The notes beneath the pieces are model-generated. The model was given only the letters and a program-made list of their open reading frames with translations, was not told the DNA's origin and did not search any database. A program made the position numbers and the translations under genes. From Thermohahella caldifontis (GTDB lineage: Bacteria > Pseudomonadota > Gammaproteobacteria > Pseudomonadales > Oleiphilaceae), in contig NZ_CP154858.1 in assembly GCF_041153465.1 (NCBI RefSeq), forward strand, positions 1,984,001 through 2,048,000: a stretch of DNA of 64,000 bases, given 5' to 3'. Shown one piece after another: positions 34,247 to 42,524 of this stretch; position 1 is the first letter of the stretch, and each line of letters opens with the position of its first letter.

Positions 34247-35222
34247 GCGCCACATCCAGCATCCGGTTGGAAAATCCCCACTCGTTGTCATACCAGGCCA
34301 TGACCTTCACCAGGCGACCGTTCGCCCAGGTCTGCCGGCCATCCACAATGGCACTGGCCGGATGATGCACAAAATCCACGGACACCAGCGGCTCCTCCGT
34401 ATAGGCGAGCACCGGCATGCGGGCGGAAGCATTCTGGAGGGCGGCATTCACCTCCTCGGCATCCGTCTCCCGGCCCACCCGTACCACCAGATCAATCAGT
34501 GACACATCCGTGACCGGCACCCGCACCGACATGCCGTAGAGACGCCCGGCCAGCCCCGGAAGCACCTCGCCGATTGCCGCGGCCGCACCGGTACGTGTCG
34601 GGATCATGGACGAAACGGCAGAGCGGGCCCGGTATATGTCCTTGTGGGCCTTGTCGAGCAGATTCTGGTCATTGGTCATGGCATGGATGGTGGTCACCGT
34701 CCCCTCCTCCACGCCAAACTGCTCGTGCAGTACCTTCAGCACCGGCGCCAGACAGTTGGTGGTGCAGGAGGCATTGGACACCACCCGGTGCCCGGGCTCC
34801 AGCGTGGCCTCATTCACACCGTAAACGACAGTGGCGTCCACCTCTTTGGCCGGAGAAGAAATCAGCACCTTCTGGGCCCCGCCCATGATGTGCTGTCCTG
34901 CCTGCTCGCCATCCCGGAAGCGGCCCGTACACTCGAGCACCAGATCGGCCTTGTGCGTACCCCAGGGAATCTGCAGCGGATCAGCCACCGACAGGTAGGC
35001 CATGCCATCCTCCCCCACCTGGAGATGACCATCCATCCAGCTTACAGGCTGATTGAAACGCCCATGGATGCTGTCGTGCTGGAGCAATCTGGCGCTGATT
35101 TCCACCGGCGCCAGATCATTGATGGCCACCACCTGAATGGTGTCCCTGTAGCCCGACTCATACAGCGCACGCACGACCGCACGGCCAATGCGCCCGAAAC
35201 CATTGATGCCCACCCGGATCAT
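34227..35222 (-). CDS. gap: type I glyceraldehyde-3-phosphate dehydrogenase
   Basis: A 331-residue enzyme. NAD-binding VGINGFGRIGR, the Asp in VVAINDLAPV, catalytic Cys in SNASCTTNCLAP, catalytic His in TTIHAMTNDQN and substrate sites RTGAAAAIGEVLP and WYDNEWGFS are all present. It converts glyceraldehyde-3-phosphate to 1,3-bisphosphoglycerate. AINDLA rather than AINELA, and the overall pattern, favour Gap over Epd (erythrose-4-phosphate dehydrogenase), although a pyridoxal-branch role is not excluded. It overlaps the end of the convergent EAL gene by 20 bases. Confidence 0.92.
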   Translation of the reverse strand: MIRVGINGFGRIGRAVVRALYESGYRDTIQVVAINDLAPVEISARLLQHDSIHGRFNQPVSWMDGHLQVGEDGMAYLSVADPLQIPWGTHKADLVLECTGRFRDGEQAGQHIMGGAQKVLISSPAKEVDATVVYGVNEATLEPGHRVVSNASCTTNCLAPVLKVLHEQFGVEEGTVTTIHAMTNDQNLLDKAHKDIYRARSAVSSMIPTRTGAAAAIGEVLPGLAGRLYGMSVRVPVTDVSLIDLVVRVGRETDAEEVNAALQNASARMPVLAYTEEPLVSVDFVHHPASAIVDGRQTWANGRLVKVMAWYDNEWGFSNRMLDVALTMMSL

Positions 35223-35419
35223 GATTCACCTCCTTTTGATGGAGTATAGGCGGGCGGAGGATTCAGCGCCAACGATCGCGCTCATTTGCCCATGGGTAGT
35301 CCACCCCGCCCAGCCTCAGTCTTTTTTTGACTAATATCAAAATATGTACCGCTAATATTCTGTTACACTTCCAAGATTGGTCATTTGTCCGCCCACTTTG
35401 GCAATAGGTGTAGCCAATC

Positions 35420-38092
35420 ATGACTGTCGAGCAATCGGAAGAAACCCGGAAAACACTGAAATTTTTTGTGGCCAGAGAACTGTACCGGTTGCTCAGCAGC
35501 GAAAACTGGCAGAGCGCCGCAGAAGCTTCAGAGTTTGCCGTAGTGGCTTTTGGCAACACCGTGGACTACGCCAACCCGGTCTTTCAACAGCATTTCCGGG
35601 TGACGCAACAGCAGCTCTCCACTCCGCTGTTGATTGAACAATTGCTGCCAGCCCGCACCCGCGATCGCTTGAGATCCCTTCTGCCATCACTGCACGCATT
35701 CGAGGCTGAAACTGCAGAACAGTTCGCGCCCGTCTATCTGCCCCTGATGGATGATGATGGCCGTCCCGATGATCTCGGCGTGATGGCCGTCCACCCCCTG
35801 CCGGCCGGCGAGGCGTCCGTCGTACTGGCAGTGTGGATCAACAAACACATGATGCCGGTCATTGCCCGCGAAGAATCTCTGGTACTGGAAAAGGTTCCCA
35901 GCGGGCTGTATCACGCGACGGTCAACCTGGAAACCTGGGCGGCAGAGGCGCATTACATTTCACCGAGCATGGCAGCCATAGTCGGCGAACCCTATGAAAG
36001 ACTCATCGCCAAGGGACTTCAGGATCCCCACTGGTGGACCCGTTCCATCTATAATGCGGACCGCAGTGAAGTCATGGGGCGGCAATCCCTGCTTCTGCTT
36101 GAGGGCCGGTTGTTGCATGAATACCGGATTCAGACTCCTGACGGTACCAAATGGATTGAAGACTGTGTAGAAATCATCCAACAAACCCCACAGACCATCG
36201 ATATCGTCGGGGTCTGGACAGATATCGATCACTCCAAACGCCTGGAACTGTCACACGAGTTCTCTTCGGGCCTTTATCGGGCCATCGAACAGTCCGGGGA
36301 TGAAGCATCCTTTTACTGCGATCTCTGTGAGCAACTGGCGTCCGTACCCACCATTGCCCTGGCATGGGTTGGCCTGCCTGAACCCGAGGAAAACCCACAA
36401 CGTATTCTTTCCCATGTCTGCCGCAAAGGCGTCGGCAAATGCAGCCAAACCATTCATGTCAAAATCACTGAGGATGACCAGCCTTTCAACCTCGTTGCCG
36501 AAGCATGGCGGGATGGATTCACCTACCACGAAATTGCCAGAGCCACGCCCCGTCTGATCCCATGGCACGGGCCTCTTGATGAGGGCATCGCGTATTCAGC
36601 CATAGCACTCAGAATTGACACCCCCGAGCGACCTGTAGCCATACTGGTGCTGTACAGCGATCAGCCCGGCTTTTTCAGGCCGGACAAGGGCTGGACTCAG
36701 CCGTTAAAGGAACTGAGAAAGCTGCTGGGTGAGAAGATCACGCTCTTCAGGCATCAAAAGCACCTCGAGCTCATTACCTATAGCAGCCCGCTAACCGGGG
36801 ATCCCAATCAGACGGCGCTGCTTGAACGGCTGCAAAACATTGACGGACCAGTGTCTCTTGTTTACCTGAACCTGAAGGAATTCTCCAGCATCAACTTGCT
36901 GGGCGGCTTTGCTCAGGGCGATGAAATGATCCGGCGGCTGTCCCGCCTTCTCCACAGCCACCTGCAGGAACAGGAAGAGGTCTACCATCTGGGTGCCGAC
37001 CACTTTTTTCTTGTTTTGAAAGAGACCAGGACGGAGTTGCTGCACCGGTCCATGACGCAGATTCAGGGAGCCCTGGATGAGCTGACCGAATCCATGCAGA
37101 TTCCCCCGGTGCGGGCCCGCTTCAGTATCTTGCGCTATCCTCAGGACTGCCAGGATCCCATGCTGACGCATGAGATCCTGGTTCTGATGGATCACCAGGA
37201 CCAGGACACAAACATCCGCTTTTTTGATCCTGCACTCTACGAAGACGTGGAAAACAACATCCGGATCCAGTCCCTGCTGAGGCGCGCCATCAGGGAAAAG
37301 CGTTTTACCTGGGTATTCCAACCCATTGCAGATGCACAGCATCCGGATCGTATCAGTGCAGAGATTCTCATCCGATTGATGGATGATTCAGGCAATCCGG
37401 TATCACCCGAGCGTTTTATCCGCGTTGCCGAGCAGACACAGCTGATTTCCCACATCACACCTCTGGTGGCCGAGTGCGCCATATCGACCTGTGCACAGTG
37501 GATCAGCACGGGGCTGCCCGTTGACCGGCTATCCATCAACCTTTCGGCAATCGATATCGAACAGCGCGATACCCTGATCACACATCTGAAATCACTCTGG
37601 GAAAAATATCAGGTTTCGCCCCGACACTTTGCCTTCGAGATCACCGAAAGGACTGCTGTCCTTCACATGGAAAAGGTTCGACGCTTCATTCACGAGCTTC
37701 GCGACCTGGGTGCCACGGTGGAACTGGATGACTTTGGCGTAGGACACTCTTCGCTCAGCATGCTCAATCAGCTGGATGTTGCGGCCATCAAGATTGATAA
37801 GCAGTTTGTGGACCAGATGCTTGACGACAGCCGAACCTACCGACTGATTCGCCTCATTATCGATACGGCTCACGACCTGGGAGCGAAGACCATCGCGGAA
37901 GGCGTGGAAACCCGGGCTCAGTACGAAGCGCTTACCAAGCTTGGCTGTGACTTTCTGCAAGGCTATTACATCTGCCGTCCGCTCCCTGACTCAGAATTTA
38001 CCGGTTTTATTAAGCGTTACGTTGCCAATAATACAAAGCAGACGCAGTCATCCCGCAATCAGACCAGGTCCCGCACTACGCCCGAGACATGA
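35420..38092 (+). CDS. PAS-GAF-GGDEF-EAL sensor protein
   Basis: An 890-residue cytoplasmic protein. Residues about 25-160 resemble a PAS/cache-like input; 165-290 are a PAS-PAC unit (SMAAIVGEPYERLI ... WTDIDHSKR); 295-430 look GAF-like; 440-610 form a GGDEF domain whose signature is GADHF, so synthesis is unlikely. The EAL domain from about 630 has AEILIRL, LSINLSA, EITERTAV, LDDFGVGHSSL, KIDKQFV and AEGVET, consistent with an active c-di-GMP phosphodiesterase. AGGTG precedes the ATG by nine bases. It does not overlap the previous cluster but extends the local group of c-di-GMP genes. The composition is slightly richer in A/T than the neighbours. Confidence 0.88.
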   Translation: MTVEQSEETRKTLKFFVARELYRLLSSENWQSAAEASEFAVVAFGNTVDYANPVFQQHFRVTQQQLSTPLLIEQLLPARTRDRLRSLLPSLHAFEAETAEQFAPVYLPLMDDDGRPDDLGVMAVHPLPAGEASVVLAVWINKHMMPVIAREESLVLEKVPSGLYHATVNLETWAAEAHYISPSMAAIVGEPYERLIAKGLQDPHWWTRSIYNADRSEVMGRQSLLLLEGRLLHEYRIQTPDGTKWIEDCVEIIQQTPQTIDIVGVWTDIDHSKRLELSHEFSSGLYRAIEQSGDEASFYCDLCEQLASVPTIALAWVGLPEPEENPQRILSHVCRKGVGKCSQTIHVKITEDDQPFNLVAEAWRDGFTYHEIARATPRLIPWHGPLDEGIAYSAIALRIDTPERPVAILVLYSDQPGFFRPDKGWTQPLKELRKLLGEKITLFRHQKHLELITYSSPLTGDPNQTALLERLQNIDGPVSLVYLNLKEFSSINLLGGFAQGDEMIRRLSRLLHSHLQEQEEVYHLGADHFFLVLKETRTELLHRSMTQIQGALDELTESMQIPPVRARFSILRYPQDCQDPMLTHEILVLMDHQDQDTNIRFFDPALYEDVENNIRIQSLLRRAIREKRFTWVFQPIADAQHPDRISAEILIRLMDDSGNPVSPERFIRVAEQTQLISHITPLVAECAISTCAQWISTGLPVDRLSINLSAIDIEQRDTLITHLKSLWEKYQVSPRHFAFEITERTAVLHMEKVRRFIHELRDLGATVELDDFGVGHSSLSMLNQLDVAAIKIDKQFVDQMLDDSRTYRLIRLIIDTAHDLGAKTIAEGVETRAQYEALTKLGCDFLQGYYICRPLPDSEFTGFIKRYVANNTKQTQSSRNQTRSRTTPET

Positions 38093-38125
38093 ACAGAATT
38101 CAGGCGAAACCGCACCCTGACTCTT

Positions 38126-40312
38126 TCAGCGCCAATGCGGCATCGCACAGCGGCCCAGTCCGGCCAGAGCATCATTCAGCTCACGGACTGCGCGGCCGGC
38201 GTAACGCTCCAGATCCCATGCCGGCACCTCAGCCTGCTCTGTCTTCAGGGCCTGATCAAGAGACTGTCTGCGTGCGGCCTCCAGAACGGGCAGAACAACC
38301 ACAGCCCCCGTGCGGGTTCCGACAGCCCTTGCCGGGCCGGGCCGGTATTGCACCACGCGGTTCAGGGCGCAGTCCGGCACCAGTGCGTGTGCCTGATCTC
38401 CTGACAGCAGATAAGGCATCCAGAACTGATCCTCCTCCGGCCGGCCTCCCAACTCCCCGATCACATCCATGAACTCGCCGTCCAGGCTGTAGCGCTTGAG
38501 CTTCCGGTTTACCAGATCATTCACCACAAAGGCATCCTTCAGACAATGAATTCCGGCCGGAAGCAGCATCACGTCCCCGCCTGAACCATAGCCGGGGCGG
38601 CCTATCGTCCGCAGATGGCGACCCCGCTCATCCAGAATCTGCACCCGATGATTGAACTGATCCGCCACGTACAGGCGGCCATCCGGGCCCACGGAAATGT
38701 CAGACGGCCCGTGAAAGGCACCGGGACCGTCACCCAGGGTTCCCACCTGCTTGACCGGCTCAAAACCACCCAGTGCATCCACCTGCCAGCACAGAATCTG
38801 ATGCCTGCCGCTATCTGCCACCCACACCCGCTCACCACGATGACAACACAATCCCTGAGGCCGGCGCATCCGGGCCTCCCCGGCCAGAGACCCACCAAAA
38901 GCGGATCTGAAAACCCAGTCGTCAGCCCCGGGCGCATGCTGGAGCACCAGTACCTGTCCCAGCAGGTAATTGGACACCAGCAGAAGCGGGAATCCGGGTT
39001 CCAGCTGGGGCACGCTTCCGGCCGGGTAGAACAGGGCCATCCCCAGAGAGCCCGGAGGCAGGTACGGGCTATCCGGTACCGCCTGCCCGCGCGGTGTGCC
39101 GGAAGAGGCCAGGTCAGCCACCTCTACACGAGGCTCCGCGGCACTGAGGGCCCAGACCGGCTCGGTCTCGTTGGTGCGTCGACCCCAAAACAGGTTGAAG
39201 GCTGTCTCCGCCAGGGTGAGCTGCCACTGAAACCCGTAGTACCAGAGCTGCCAGAACCAGGGGCCCCTGGGTGGTGCCAACGCCCTGCGCGGTTGTACGG
39301 CACTCGTGGCGTAGTGAAGTTGTCCGGGGACACGCCGCGGCGGCCCCGCCTGCACCACGACCCGCGCCAGTGGCACCGGCCCCAAGATCTGTATGGCCTG
39401 AATCTGCCCCAATACGGGGTCCGTCACCCAGATCCGGTCAGGAACCTTCGGATCAGCGGCCACATTGACCGGCACGAAAAAACCGTCCAGCTGTCCCAGT
39501 GAACGGCCATCCAGATCGAACACGCCGATGGATTCGGGCGCAGCGCCCGGGACAAGGAGCCGGTTTCCCTGAACACAGACATCCCGGGCGAGTTCCATGC
39601 CGCCCAGCTCGGCGTTTCCGGTGGACGCAAATGCCACCCCCTGACCACTCAGGTCACAACGAACAACCGTTCCAAACCCGGTATTGGCAATGTAAAGCCG
39701 TCCCCCGGCATCTGTCGCCACGCCCTGCGGCCAGAGCAGCCCCGGCGAATGCATGCCGGAAATGGCGGTCAGATCTCTCAGCCAGTTCCCCCGATCATCA
39801 AACAGGGCGACCCTCCCCCGCCCCTGCGCGTCGGCATAAAACTCATCGGCCACGGCCAGCACATTACCAATCCAGACCACACCGTTGGGTGCGCACAGGT
39901 CATGCTGAATCACCACCTGATCACCGAGGTGCCCGGAACGATCATAGGCCAGAATCCGGACCCGACGGTTTGCCATATCGGAGACGGCGATCAGGCGGCG
40001 GTGCGGATGTGCCGCCAGGCGAAAAGGCAGGTTGAACTGTTCCGCATCCTGCCCCGCATGGCCGAATACGGAACGAATCACCTTCAACCGGCGGTCCAGG
40101 ATCAGTATCCGGTTATTGCCCGTATCCGCTAGCCATATCCGCCCCTCCCGGTCAACACAGCAGCCAACCGGTGCATTGAGTGTAACCTGCGGATGCAGAT
40201 CCCACTGACAGGGGGTTTCGGGACAGTCACCCGGGACATTGCCCACGGTACCGGTCCGCTCCCAGATGACAGTCTTACTTGGGCCAGCGCCCTTCCGCGA
40301 CGAGCTCTGCAT
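38126..40312 (-). CDS. NHL-repeat double beta-propeller protein
   Basis: About 728 residues. NHL repeats are clear in two blocks. The first, residues about 40-310, contains APVGCCVDREGRIWLADTG, RLAAHPHRRLIAVSDMANR and PQGVATDAGGRLYIANTG. The second, about 470-680, contains PQGLCCHRGERVWVADSG, PSDISVGPDGRLYVADQF and AGIHCLKDAFVVNDLVNR. A non-repeat linker of about 130 residues, with Trp-rich helices (WFWQLWYYGFQWQ), separates them. Such propellers act as binding platforms or as lactonase-like enzymes. The N-terminus lacks a signal peptide; start choice is uncertain (ATG 40312 overlaps the upstream gene, GTG 40246 lies just after its stop). It follows the binding-protein gene, likely cotranscribed. 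Confidence 0.78.
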   Translation of the reverse strand: MQSSSRKGAGPSKTVIWERTGTVGNVPGDCPETPCQWDLHPQVTLNAPVGCCVDREGRIWLADTGNNRILILDRRLKVIRSVFGHAGQDAEQFNLPFRLAAHPHRRLIAVSDMANRRVRILAYDRSGHLGDQVVIQHDLCAPNGVVWIGNVLAVADEFYADAQGRGRVALFDDRGNWLRDLTAISGMHSPGLLWPQGVATDAGGRLYIANTGFGTVVRCDLSGQGVAFASTGNAELGGMELARDVCVQGNRLLVPGAAPESIGVFDLDGRSLGQLDGFFVPVNVAADPKVPDRIWVTDPVLGQIQAIQILGPVPLARVVVQAGPPRRVPGQLHYATSAVQPRRALAPPRGPWFWQLWYYGFQWQLTLAETAFNLFWGRRTNETEPVWALSAAEPRVEVADLASSGTPRGQAVPDSPYLPPGSLGMALFYPAGSVPQLEPGFPLLLVSNYLLGQVLVLQHAPGADDWVFRSAFGGSLAGEARMRRPQGLCCHRGERVWVADSGRHQILCWQVDALGGFEPVKQVGTLGDGPGAFHGPSDISVGPDGRLYVADQFNHRVQILDERGRHLRTIGRPGYGSGGDVMLLPAGIHCLKDAFVVNDLVNRKLKRYSLDGEFMDVIGELGGRPEEDQFWMPYLLSGDQAHALVPDCALNRVVQYRPGPARAVGTRTGAVVVLPVLEAARRQSLDQALKTEQAEVPAWDLERYAGRAVRELNDALAGLGRCAMPHWR

Positions 40313-41012
40313 AAGCTTGCTCCAGATCCTTGAGCAGTTGTGGCGCATCCGGGCGTTTTTTGCTCACCACAAAATGGGCGTCCAATGCCTGAAGACGAAA
40401 CTTCCGAAGTTCAGGGGTGGGCATTTTGCCCAGCACGGAACGCATGGGCCCGGTGTAGTCAAGCAGGTAGTTGCAGCGATTCGCCCGCAGCATGGCCAGA
40501 CCCTGCTCATGAGAATAGGCCTCATAAAGACGGGTATGGTAGGCCGGATCCTTGAGATCCACAATCCGTCCGCCATAGCTGTAGCCATGCAGGACAATCA
40601 CGCTGTCACCATAGAGGTCGGACCACTCGTCCACCGGTGGCGTGCCCGACATCCAGTAGGCGTTCAGCTCGATGGTAGCTACGGTGGAAGGGCCCACCAG
40701 CGTCGTCCCCTCGAATTCCGGCAAGGTGGGCAGGCCGATCCAGAGATCGATGCGGCCATCCACCAGTTCGACGGCCATGCGCCGGGTGGGCCGGGAAACC
40801 GCCTTCCAGGGATAACCCGCACGCTCCAGCGTCATGCGTGCCAGATCAATCAGATAACCTTTGGGGGTATGGTCCGGTGCTGTCCAGAAGACAGGCGGAA
40901 ACTCGATATAGCCTACCGTGACCAGTTGCTTTTCGGCTGTCCCTGCCCAAACCGTTGTCGCCATGAGCACGCCCAGTGCCATGACCCATCCCCGGATCGG
41001 GTCAAGCCGCAT
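40275..41012 (-). CDS. periplasmic amino-acid-type binding protein (SBP_bac_3)
   Basis: A 245-residue secreted protein (signal GWVMALGVLMATTVWA). The type II binding fold is visible: VTVGYIEFPPVFW, GYLIDLARMTLERAGYPW, LVDGRIDLWIGLP and the C-terminal HFVVSKKRPDAPQLLKDLEQ. It is shorter than transporter-associated binding proteins and no permease genes adjoin it. Solo proteins of this kind can be signal receptors. It is followed by the NHL protein in an overlapping or near-overlapping arrangement. Ligand unknown. Confidence 0.8.
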   Translation of the reverse strand: MRLDPIRGWVMALGVLMATTVWAGTAEKQLVTVGYIEFPPVFWTAPDHTPKGYLIDLARMTLERAGYPWKAVSRPTRRMAVELVDGRIDLWIGLPTLPEFEGTTLVGPSTVATIELNAYWMSGTPPVDEWSDLYGDSVIVLHGYSYGGRIVDLKDPAYHTRLYEAYSHEQGLAMLRANRCNYLLDYTGPMRSVLGKMPTPELRKFRLQALDAHFVVSKKRPDAPQLLKDLEQAYAELVAEGRWPK

Positions 41013-41106
41013 GTGAACCTCTGCATGAATTGTTGAACCAGATGATCAGTGTAGCCGGACATTGCCAAAAATGACAAAGTCCGGCAACAGCCTGCATCAT
41101 AATGCC

Positions 41107-41838
41107 TTACTGAGCGGGCTGCTTGATGTCCAGCAGTTCCACATCGAATACCAGCGCCTCATTGGGACCGATACGACCGTTGCCGTTGGGCCCATAGGCC
41201 AGCCCGGACGGGATGAAGAGCTGATACTTGCTGCCCTTGTTCATCAGTTGCAGACCTTCCACCCAGCCCTGAATCACACCCTTGACCGGGAACGTGGCCG
41301 GCTGTCCGCGCGCCACCGAGCTGTCGAACTGCTCGCCGGTCGTGAGCGTGCCGGTGTAATGCACCACCACCGTGTCATCCTCGGTCGCATTCGGGCCGGT
41401 GCCCTGCCTGATCACCTTGTATTGCAGACCGGAAGCCGTGGTCACCACGCCTTCCTTCTTTGCGTTTTCCGCCAGGAAAGCGTCCGAACGGGCCTTGTTC
41501 TCAGCCGCCAGTTTTTCAAAGGCCTGTTGCTGTTTGGCCTGCTGCTCGGCCTGATAGGCCTGCATCACGCGCGCCATTTCTTCCTGACTGATGCGGCTCG
41601 GCTCACCCTTGTAAGCGTCCCGGATACCCGCCAGAAAGGCGTCCACTTCAATTTCCGGGAGACTGCCCTTGAGCCGCTGGCCAAACATCTGACCAAAGCT
41701 GTACCCCACTTTCTGGGCATCCGTATCCAGCGCCACCTTCGCAGGCGTGTTCTCCGCCCACACACTCGTGCTCAGACTGACCGCCAGCCCGAGCGCCATC
41801 CAGTTTTTCCTGATCAAGATTGTATCCTCTGTCTTCAT
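41107..41838 (-). CDS. FKBP-type peptidyl-prolyl isomerase with dimerisation domain
   Basis: A 243-residue envelope protein (signal LGLAVSLSTSVWA). Residues about 35-130 are the helical FkpA/Mip dimerisation domain (DAQKVGYSFGQMFGQRLK, QQAFEKLAAENKARS). Residues about 140-240 are FKBP: VVVHYTGTLTTGEQFDSS, VIQGWVEGLQLM, YQLFIPSGLAYG and LVFDVELLDI. It should catalyse Xaa-Pro isomerisation in the periplasm and help folding of exported proteins. A DUF4124 gene is just upstream on the same strand. FkpA, FklB and Mip cannot be told apart with certainty here. Confidence 0.9.
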   Translation of the reverse strand: MKTEDTILIRKNWMALGLAVSLSTSVWAENTPAKVALDTDAQKVGYSFGQMFGQRLKGSLPEIEVDAFLAGIRDAYKGEPSRISQEEMARVMQAYQAEQQAKQQQAFEKLAAENKARSDAFLAENAKKEGVVTTASGLQYKVIRQGTGPNATEDDTVVVHYTGTLTTGEQFDSSVARGQPATFPVKGVIQGWVEGLQLMNKGSKYQLFIPSGLAYGPNGNGRIGPNEALVFDVELLDIKQPAQ

Positions 41839-41856
41839 TGTCGTTCCGGCAGCCCT

Positions 41857-42372
41857 TCACTGGCCCACCAGATGTTCAAGCTGCTGGTTGCGCGCCTCCA
41901 TCAGATCTCGCACAGCCTTGGCCTCCTCCATGATATGCAGCGCCCGGTCCACGGACAACACATCCTTCTTCTCCGCGTCCTCCAGGACCTCCTGTGTTGC
42001 CGGCGGCAGCATGGCCTTTGGCGTGACTTCAGCCGCTGCCGTCATCCCTGCGGGATCCTCTGCCTGGGGACGTTTGACCGGAATTGACTTTATCACGTTC
42101 ACCCGATTGCTCACAGTGAGCGTTTCGTAAGTGACACCGGCCGGCGGGGTATCCCCGTAATGCAGAATGCCTCCGGCATCCCGCCACTTGTACACCTGCC
42201 GTTTCACCTCAGGCTCCAGACTTTCCGGCACCCTGACCAGTGCAGGTGCCTTGTCCGCCCCGGGTAGCGAGATGCCCAGAAGATTGTTGCCCTGCCGGTC
42301 CTGAATGAACAGGGGCAGCGCCAGCGCCGCCATCAGCGACACCAGTGTCAGAGCCCGGAATACCCACTTCAT
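41857..42372 (-). CDS. DUF4124 domain protein
   Basis: A 171-residue protein with one N-terminal signal or anchor helix (ALTLVSLMAALALPLFI). Near residue 60 comes the DUF4124 motif VYKWRDAGGILHYGDTPPAG, a small beta domain of unknown role found in many gammaproteobacterial envelope proteins. The C-terminal half is helical with a coiled-coil end (EAKAVRDLMEARNQQLEHL). It precedes the FKBP gene by 18 bases, probably cotranscribed. It diverges from the yheS promoter. Confidence 0.82.
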   Translation of the reverse strand: MKWVFRALTLVSLMAALALPLFIQDRQGNNLLGISLPGADKAPALVRVPESLEPEVKRQVYKWRDAGGILHYGDTPPAGVTYETLTVSNRVNVIKSIPVKRPQAEDPAGMTAAAEVTPKAMLPPATQEVLEDAEKKDVLSVDRALHIMEEAKAVRDLMEARNQQLEHLVGQ

Positions 42373-42507
42373 TTCTGTTGCCTGCGCCGTCTCGAACCGT
42401 TAATCTCCGGCCCCGGAGCCGCCTGCCGCCACGCTCAGCCGGCCGGATATGTCATGTATCAGAGTCGTCCGTCCGGACGCCGGCGTCAAGGTTTTTTCGT
42501 ATCCCTG

Positions 42508-42516
42508 TGTTACAAT
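42508..42516 (+). promoter_or_regulatory. extended -10 promoter of yheS
   Basis: TGTTACAAT joins a TG extension to TACAAT (42511-42516). Transcription would begin near 42523, only one or two bases before the ATG at 42525, so the mRNA would be essentially leaderless. No Shine-Dalgarno sequence is visible upstream of that ATG. Confidence 0.5.
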
Positions 42517-42524
42517 CCGCGACC

